Shown here: positions 57,965 to 64,000 of the stretch, one piece after another
Layout of the letters: every line of letters begins with the position of its first letter
How positions within the stretch are numbered: position 1 is the stretch's first letter
DNA from: Ditylenchus dipsaci
Taxonomy: Eukaryota; Nematoda; Chromadorea; Rhabditida; Anguinidae
Assembly (NCBI GenBank): GCA_004194705.1
Contig: SADC01000916.1
Span: 219,125 to 283,124, forward strand
Reading direction: 5' to 3'
Length of the DNA stretch: 64,000 nucleotides
Translations under genes and position numbers: made by a program
Notes under the pieces: model-generated
What the model saw: only the letters and a program-made list of their open reading frames with translations
What the model was told of the DNA's origin: nothing
Databases searched by the model: none

Positions 57965-58302
57965 GGGCAGCCGACGATTGCGCCATTTCAAATTGCGCCA
58001 ATGCAGATTGCGCCACTGCAAATTTCGCCACTGCAAATTGCGCCAAAATCGAATTGCGCCATTACAACCCTGCCAATTTCTGGTCATTTTACTGAAATTG
58101 ATCATTGAAGTACATGAAACAGTCACCCCTAATACTAGAAGGAACAAAATCCGTTGAGATCAGATTAAAAAATACATTTGCTTAACTTTAATTAGAGTAT
58201 ATAGTGGCGCAATTTGCAGTGGCGCAATCTGCATTGGCGCAATTTGAATGTGGCGCAATCTGAATTGGCGCAATTTGAAATGGCGCAATCGTCGGCCTGC
58301 CC
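57965..58302. mobile_element. Foldback unit with GGCGCAATTTG minisatellite arms
   Basis: The ends are GGGCAGCCGACGATTGCGCC and GGGCAGGCCGACGATTGCGC. Six to seven units of attgcgccaatgcag type fill each arm (57965-58060 and 58203-58302). Flanks share aaaaaac, a possible 7-8 bp TSD that is weak because of low complexity. There is no gene inside. Confidence 0.75.
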
Positions 58303-59026
58303 AAAAAACTTACTAAAAAAAGGAATTAAAATACCCCCAGAGGGACTTGAACTTTCGACAATAGTCGATGCGTACATAAAGTCCCCCCTTTAATACCATA
58401 ATCCTAGTCGTGAAATGAGCGGAAGCCCAGTAATTAGTGATTGCTTAGTTTTCAGAAGAAATACAGTATATGCACATCCCTGTAGATGCTGACAAACTTT
58501 TAGCAAACGCAAATTTTTTGAATACGTTTTTTCAAAATCGTTTATTAAATAAAATCGTGTTTGCATTATGTGGCAACTTGACTGGCAGTTTTACGAAATG
58601 TGGCTTGTTTCATTTTAAGGAGGCAGAAATTTTCGGTACTGAATAAAAAGTTGCAGGTAAAATCACAGTTCAAGCGTGTCTTTATTATTTTAGCTTTTTT
58701 AATCTACGTGTTTACACTAACTTTATAGCTCTGAATGTAAGCTACAAAATGTTTTAAATTAGAAAAATTCGCTACCCCTCTGTCTGAACCAAATGAACTC
58801 GATGTTAACCCATTTGTGTAGAGGTTTTTGAGTTTCTTTTGAGAAATATGCGTTTGGAGGTTTCGATTTTGCTTCTCTCACTATCAAGCACATTTTACAA
58901 CATGACATTAGAAACAGCTTCGAGTTGAAGGCTTACAATGCTAAAAATTCTCTACACTTTTCTTGAGAAAATATTCTACTTGGAAACTTGACCGGTTTTC
59001 GTAGTACTGATCATGTGACTGAAAAT
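58303..59026. other. No gene seen
   Basis: A B-box-like stretch in minus orientation (gggacttgaactttcgac, about 58340) is not part of a foldable tRNA. The rest lacks frames or repeats. Confidence 0.4.
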
Positions 59027-59360
59027 GGGCAAAGCTTTTTCGTGCCGCAAAAAGACTTTTTTGCTCCCAAAAGTTTTTTTTGCAAAAGATTTTTATTTGC
59101 TGCAAACATTTTTTGCTTCACATGCATCCTTCGTAATACAATCTCTATATAGTATTTGGGTCAGCTGTGTGTGTGTAACGCTAATACATGCCAATTCCCG
59201 CTTCACCAGTTATATCTTTTTTCTGGGAGATATTTTATTAGGCAAATTTTGCTCATTCGATAGCTCTTTTAACGGCGGAGGATCTATAAAATTCAGCTTT
59301 AAAGATTACTGCGAAAAAACTCGAGTTTTTGGTCCCTTGCAGTTGACAATTAAGGGTTGA

Positions 59361-59915
59361 AAATCTTCTTTTTTCGAGTTTTTTTTGACTTTGAAGATCA
59401 AAAATGGGTCATAAAGGGCAAAATCGCTTTTGCGGCCAGGTTCATTGTGTTCCCCAAGATGTCATTCACCATTAAAAAGAAAGAACGTTGAAAAATTCGC
59501 GTTCCAAGAGGGGCATCTCCCTATTTTTATGAAAGCTATTTTTTCTAAAAATCTTCTTTTTTTCGAGTTTTTTTGACTTTGAAGATCAAAAATGGGTCAT
59601 AAAGAGCAAAATCGCTTTTGCGGCCAAGTTCATCGTGTTTCTCAAGATGTCATCTATCATTAAAAGAAAGAACGTTGAAAATTCGCGTTCCAAGAGGGGC
59701 ATCTTCCTATTTTATATGAAAGCTATTTTTTCTAAAAATCTTCTTTTTTCGAGTTTTTTCGACTTTGAAGATCAAAAATGGGTCATAAGGGGCGAAATCG
59801 CTTTTGCGGCCAAGTTCATCGTGTTTCTCAAGATGTCATCTATCATTAAAAAGAAAGAACGTTGAAAATTCGCGTTCCAAGAGGGGCATCTCCCTATTTT
59901 TATGAAAGCTATTTT
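59361..59915. repeat. Three tandem units of about 187 bp inside the Helitron
   Basis: Each unit begins near aaatcttcttttttcgagtt and contains gaacgttgaaaattcgcg and gaggggcatc. Starts are at about 59361, 59548 and 59734. Confidence 0.88.
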
Positions 59916-60045
59916 TATTAGAAAATTTCTATTTTACCAGGATTCCTTTCACTTTTAGATTTCAAAATGGAATTTGTCTCGATACGAGAACTGTAGTTTG
60001 GCTTGAGTTCAAATATTAGTTCGAATATTTTCATTTACACTATAC

Positions 60046-60276
60046 AGGAAACAGTTCCCTATTAAACCATGCTTTGCCATGACAATTAATAAAAGTCAAG
60101 GCCAAACAATCGATTTTGTTGGAATTGACCTGACAGATCCTGTGTTTACCCACGGAATGTCATATGTTGCATTTTCCCGTGCAAGGGCGTGGCAGTTTTT
60201 CAAAGTTGCAGTGAAATGCGACAGCAAAAATAAAGTGAAAAACATTGTGTGGAAAGAAGTTTGGCTTGACTGTTAA
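60046..60276 (+). pseudogene. Helitron Pif1-type helicase, C-terminal fragment
   Basis: Helitron RepHel proteins unwind DNA for rolling-circle transposition; this is the last piece of the helicase. The frame reads RKQFPIKPCFAMTINKSQGQ, then TIDFVGIDLTDPVFTHGMSY and VAFSRAR. The tINKSQGqT and YVAfSRar blocks are conserved late motifs of the Pif1/RecD-like superfamily 1 helicases. The frame is open from 60007, with an acceptor-like AG just inside it. The N-terminal Rep domain and Walker motifs are missing. It ends KEVWLDC and TAA. Confidence 0.85.
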
Positions 60277-60401
60277 ACTAAAAAAATGGATTGAAATTCC
60301 TTTGAGCAAATAGCTCATAAAATGCCAATCACGCGAAGTGGGTTTACGACCTGATTGGTACTGTAGTGCTATACTACACTGAACTTCGCTTTCATGACGC
60401 A

Positions 60402-60418
60402 GGCGCCCGAAAGGCGCC
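60402..60418. terminator. Helitron 3' hairpin (transposition terminator)
   Basis: A 6-bp GC stem with a 5-base loop lies 11 bases before the CTAG end. It marks the end of Helitron transfer and is not a transcription terminator. Confidence 0.85.
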
Positions 60419-60429
60419 AGTTCGCCTAG

Positions 60430-61365
60430 TTTGTATATAATTGGTATTCTTGATAACAATTTTACGAAAGTGCATGTGGAGCAGAAAAAATATTTGCTGC
60501 AAATAAAAGTCTTTTTTGAGCAAAAAATATATTTCTTTTTGCAGCATGGAAAAGCTTTGCCCACTAAAAATTATGTTGTTCAAGCACAATTGTAAGTGCT
60601 AGCCACAAGCGCACAAGTCAAATTTAGTAACTGATCGATAACTTATAAATCATCCGAAAAGCGGACAAAAAATAAAAAATAAGTTGAAAAAATTAGAAAC
60701 GCTTGAACTGTGGTTTGAACCTGTTGATTTGAGCTTTTTATTGTACCAAAAATTTGACCCTCTTTATTAAAAGCTGGCTCAAGTTAGTACCCCCCTCACC
60801 AAATTAATTATTTCCGCACGAAATCGTAAAAAACGAGTATTAAACTGACCTCCTGTTTTTCAGAAAAACTTGAGAAATACCCGTTTTTAACAACTCCTGC
60901 TTTTTGTGAAAGGGAATTTCTCGAGTTTTTCTGAATAACAAGGAGTCAGTTGATAGCTCATCAAAAACTAGAGATTCAGGGCTGCATGATGATCGGAAGA
61001 AAGAATTTATAATTTAAAAATACCGAGAAATACTCGTTTTCACGATTTGATGGGAGAAATAATTAATTTGGTGGGTGAAACTACTTATAACTAACTACTT
61101 ATAGCCATGAAAATGCTGTTTGGTATTGAGATGCCTTCAGAATCTTTTAAAAAATGTGCGCGTACAGTATACCACACGGAAGAACCTAAAAAATTAGACA
61201 CAGAAAAATTCAAATTTTGTATATAGAGTACAGTAAACTTCTATAAAATGAGCCCGAGCAGTCGCGTTATCCGTCTTTTTCCGGACCAAATTTGTTATGA
61301 TAGTGGAGTCAAAGAAAGATAAATGCTGCTAGTCTTACGCGGTACTTGTCAATAGTGTGCGGCGC
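60430..61365. repeat. Long dispersed repeat, copy B, right part
   Basis: Matches 35988-36992 with small indels and a deletion of about 78 bp at 60842. It ends at the gcggcgcc text. Confidence 0.85.
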
Positions 61366-61397
61366 CAATACTGTCACAGACAGTATCGGCGCCGCAC
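61355..61397. repeat. GC-rich 20-bp hairpin at the edge of copy B
   Basis: tgtgcggcgccaatactgtc, loop aca, then its inverse with one mismatch. Copy A keeps only the first 11 bases. It may be a terminal structure of the repeat. Confidence 0.8.
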
Positions 61398-61792
61398 AGC
61401 CATGACAGCCATGTCCGGCTTGTATTGGAGGACAATAGTGTCCAACCCTATTAAAACGACGAATTATATCCTGAACCTCTCGAAACGCTAAAAGACAACC
61501 ATTAATCAATCTATCGGTCATTCCACCATATTTTAATCACTGGAGCTGGGCAAAACGAGCCTCTATATGCAGGTCCGCGACGTGCAGCTGCCACAGCCGT
61601 TTCTCTCCCAGCTCTTTCTCTCCAAGGAAGTTTCACTTCTCAGACAAATATTTTAATTATTTGTGCCTATATCAACTTAAATCGCCTCAGGAGTACAAGA
61701 AAGACATTATTTTCATGGTGCAGTCAATGAAAATTAAGTTTATGCATTTTTGAATTTCAACTTTTGCTAGTTTTACCGGCTAGGGAGATTTG

Positions 61793-61906
61793 CCAAAAAC
61801 GAAATTTGCCAAAACGAAATTTGCCAAAACGAGATTTGCCAAAACGAAATTTGGCAAAACGAAATTTGCCAAAACGAAATTTGCCAAAACGAGATTTGCC
61901 AAAGAC
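61793..61906. repeat. Minisatellite arm, unit gccaaaacgaaattt (left)
   Basis: Seven to eight 15-bp units. The reverse-complement array is at 63732-64000. Confidence 0.9.
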
Positions 61907-62141
61907 TAACAGGGGACCAAGGCAGTTTTTTACGTTTTTTTTCGAAATTTTTAGATTGTGTCCAAACCACCCAGACCGACCAAAAACCACCCCAACCACT
62001 CAAACACCAAAACCTCCTAAAAATGTTAGTTCTTTCTAACTACTGCTTTGGGTGGCGGTAAATTGATCCAAAATTTTCTGGGTAGTGGTATCTTGATTGT
62101 AGTACTCAGTTGGCAGTACCCGAGTTGCATATTAGACCATT

Positions 62142-62262
62142 AAAACAAGTGGTAGTTCACTTGAATCAAAAAAGTTTTACGTTTTTTATGTTCCAAAACT
62201 TGTTTTCTGGACTAATTCGGACAAGCTGAAGATGGTTTGACAGTGGTAAAATAAAGTTTTGT
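62142..62262. repeat. CCAAGTGG MITE, one arm
   Basis: acaagtggtagttcacttga to gacagtggtaaaat matches the left half of the family. Confidence 0.65.
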
Positions 62263-62409
62263 TGTCCACTCAACTGAATCTTAACTGAAGTTGAAAATTT
62301 AAATTAACCGTGCAAGCAACTAGTCATTTTTTCAGATGACCATCTTTTTTTTAAAGACCTTACTCCTCAATTTCTTACAATGAACACTCCAAACAAATCT
62401 TCAAGAAAA

Positions 62410-62415
62410 TTTATT
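62410..62415 (-). promoter_or_regulatory. Polyadenylation signal AATAAA of the MULE-derived gene
   Basis: AATAAA on the minus strand lies about 35 bp past the stop at 62450. Confidence 0.7.
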
Positions 62416-62449
62416 TAACACATCGAGCAACAAACAAGCACAACACACC

Positions 62450-63645
62450 TCAGAATGATTTGGACATCTTCAAATTAGACTTCATCAAAGCGAGATCGTC
62501 AAGTTGAATTTGATCGATTGAATTTGCAACTGGAGCCAAGCTGTTCCTGATTTCCTCTGAATTGAATGCCCGCAAAGCTTCTTTGGTCCCTCAATCTTCT
62601 TACGCTGAGTACAGTACTTGTTCCAACAAGACCGACACCTTGTGAAAGCCGAATTGCCTGCTGGTAAGACACATGTCCTAAATTTAGTGTTACATTTTTG
62701 AAACTCGACAATAGAATAAACAATATTTTGGGATACCTAGCTCGACCTTGAAGTGATACAGAAGCCATAGTCTTTAAGATTCTTCATAATTGCTTGGACA
62801 AAGTGGAACCAACAAGTCTTATGTTTCACCGTATGCATGACACCTAAAATCAGATCAAAAAGAATGAGAAAGAAACTTTTTAGATAGCGTGCGAACCTCC
62901 AAAAAATTCCAGAATCGAAGGACAAGAATGGCCTACTGTTGACCAGTTTTAAGTCGTTTGGAACCTCTAAATGCATTGGCCCTGTTTTTCCTTTGGGTAC
63001 TGGAAAACCTCGCTAAATAAAAGGTAAACATAAAATTGCATTAGTTAAATTCCACATACATGTTTTTCCAACTGCAAAACTCTGTCCATGTTCTGTTCCT
63101 TCATTACTGCAATGATCCCGGGGTGTGATAAAGCTAGAGCCTGAGTTCGTGCTTTCTTGGGCGTCATCCTCACTGGGTCTTCTCTCAGCAACTGCTTTCT
63201 TTTTTCATAATTTGTCGCTTCTCAATAACCACCAGATTCGCATGATGGAGATGGCGGCCACGAGTTGAATGTATTCGCCTAGATTCCCTGAAGTGAAAAT
63301 AAGAAAAATGTAAGATATTGAGGAAACTACCGATCCAAACCGACATCTTGCATCCACGGTGACGACGGTCTGTGCAGTAATACACTGATGCATCTCTCTT
63401 ATTGAATTCACCATAGTTTTGTAGAGTGTCAAGAGTGGTTGAGAAGCCAAACTAAAAGGAGTAGCCTGTAGAACGATATAATTCAAACACTATACGCGTC
63501 TAAAAGCTTACCACCGATTGCAAGCATTCTCTTCTTTTCTTGAGCTTTCCATCATATCGATCCTTGGTGGATCTGGATAAACTTCTATTTGCCCTACATC
63601 TGGCGTACTTCCTTCGCTATCGCTGGAATTTTTTAATTCGCTCAT
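62450..63645 (-). CDS. MULE-derived FLYWCH-like protein lacking the catalytic core
   Basis: Exons: 63512-63645, 63331-63465, 63060-63287, 62897-63012, 62747-62843, 62450-62677. It starts MSELKNSSDSEGSTPDVGQI, 6 bp after an ATTTAG acceptor. Exon 2 has a FLYWCH-like half, LQNYGEFNKRDASVYYCTDR then RHRGCKMSVW, and exon 3 continues with STRGRHLHHANLVVIE (zinc ligands C, C, H, H), then REDPVRMTPKKARTQALALS. Exon 4 ends VNSRPFLSFDSGIFWR; the DSG motif is shared with the transposase at 47-49 kb. Exon 5 has CWFHFVQAIMKNLKDYGF, the FHF..A segment normally found after the second catalytic Asp. The stretch with DGTF and TDFE is absent between them. The last exon ends LRAFNSEEIRNSLAPVANSI then MKSNLKMSKSF. 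Some junctions are off by one base. A deletion derivative or a domesticated protein are both possible. Confidence 0.65.
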
Positions 63646-63731
63646 GCTGTCTAAATATGTGTATCAGTAAAAAAGAAACAACTGCTGAAGTCAATGACGC
63701 AAATTAACTAAAGATATTCGACAGCCTATTT

Positions 63732-64000
63732 AAATTTGCCGAATATCGTTTTGGCAAATTTCGTTTTGGCAAATTTCGTTTTGGCAAATTTCGTTTTTGG
63801 CAAATTTCGTTTGGCAAATTTCGTTTTGGCAAATTTCGTTTTGGCAAATTCGTTTTGGCAAATTTCGTTTTGGCAAATTTCGTTTTGGCAAATTTCGTTT
63901 TGGCAAATTTCGTTTTGGCAAATTTCGTTTTTGGCAAATTTCGTTTTGGCAAATTTCGTTTTGGCAAAATTTCGTTTTGGCAAATTTCGTTTTGGCAAAT
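63732..64000. repeat. Minisatellite arm, unit ggcaaatttcgtttt (right), cut by the window end
   Basis: About 17 units of 15 bp in inverse orientation to 61793-61906. Lys/Pro/Asn-rich frames across it are artefacts. Confidence 0.92.

Larger units (their letters stand above)
59142..60429. mobile_element. Helitron (1288 bp), non-autonomous, exact ends
   Basis: The 5' end is TCTCTATATAG and the 3' end CTAG, preceded by a GGCGCC-CGAAA-GGCGCC hairpin (60402-60418) ending 11 bases before the terminus: all classical Helitron features. Insertion is between A (59141) and T (60430) without duplication. The homologous empty site tacaa/tttg exists at about 35988. Contents are three tandem units of about 187 bp and the last exon of a Pif1-type helicase, so it derives from an autonomous element. 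Confidence 0.93.
59027..60563. repeat. Foldback repeat with GGGCAAAGC ends, split by a Helitron
   Basis: tgggcaaagctttttcgtgc at the left edge is mirrored at 60545-60563 (aaaagctttgccca), and inner parts (ctgcaaacattttttgc) pair as well. Removing 59142-60429 restores the structure seen at 35931-36120. Confidence 0.8.

Noticed and set aside
63704..63998. Lys/Pro-rich proteins in three frames
   Set aside because: All three frames are translations of a 15-bp minisatellite.

Overview
The window is an AT-rich, intron-bearing animal sequence, most likely from a nematode. The evidence is: an RPS13 gene whose residues and C-terminus follow the nematode type; a coiled-coil/BTB gene of the family expanded in nematodes; introns of 35-100 bp ending in TTTTCAG or TTTTAG; splice-acceptor-like signals a few bases upstream of several start codons, as expected for spliced-leader trans-splicing; and AATAAA signals behind most genes. 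No tRNA, rRNA or CRISPR array is supported. Almost every conserved reading frame carries single-base deletions, many in short homopolymers, so much of the apparent breakage is probably residual long-read assembly error.

Host-type genes are few: RPS13 (9.6-10.2 kb, minus), a BTB protein (17.1-18.6 kb, minus), an SRR1-like protein (19.8-20.5 kb, minus), an unknown single-pass membrane protein spread over 6 kb (23.2-29.4 kb, plus), an unknown frame with one internal stop (38.0-38.9 kb, plus), a coiled-coil exon (39.4 kb, plus) and the 3' end of the RNA polymerase II largest subunit (49.4-51.7 kb, plus), the last disrupted by a transposon inside an exon.

The rest is a dense, nested population of DNA transposons. 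Many can be bounded exactly by terminal inverted repeats (TIRs) and 8-9 bp target-site duplications (TSDs): hAT-like elements at 4.1, 12.2-13.4, 14.6-15.3, 21.6-22.4, 28.7, 31.8-32.3, 48.8 and 53.6-56.9 kb; Mutator-like (MULE) elements with GGCTGTAAC-type ends at 17.4-17.9, 44.1-49.3 and 49.4-50.2 kb; a MULE nested in the 53.6-56.9 kb hAT element; and a Helitron at 59.14-60.43 kb whose empty site is preserved in a second copy of its host repeat at 35.9 kb. Long palindromes and small TA-flanked elements fill much of what remains.

The most unusual feature is a recurring architecture: a gene or short insert bracketed by inverted arms made largely of a minisatellite. It surrounds RPS13 (8.55-10.73 kb, 8-bp TSD), a FLYWCH-like gene (54.09-55.75 kb, 9-bp TSD), a MULE-derived gene (61.8 kb to the window end), and gene-less cores at 40.05-41.02 and 57.97-58.30 kb. 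The RPS13 unit looks like a transposon carrying a whole ribosomal-protein gene with its introns.

The 5.2-kb MULE at 44.1-49.3 kb encodes a transposase (FLYWCH-like zinc finger, DGTF, TDFE and a C-terminal LESWHR motif) and a second 90-residue protein. It is the plausible source of activity for the shorter elements with the same ends.
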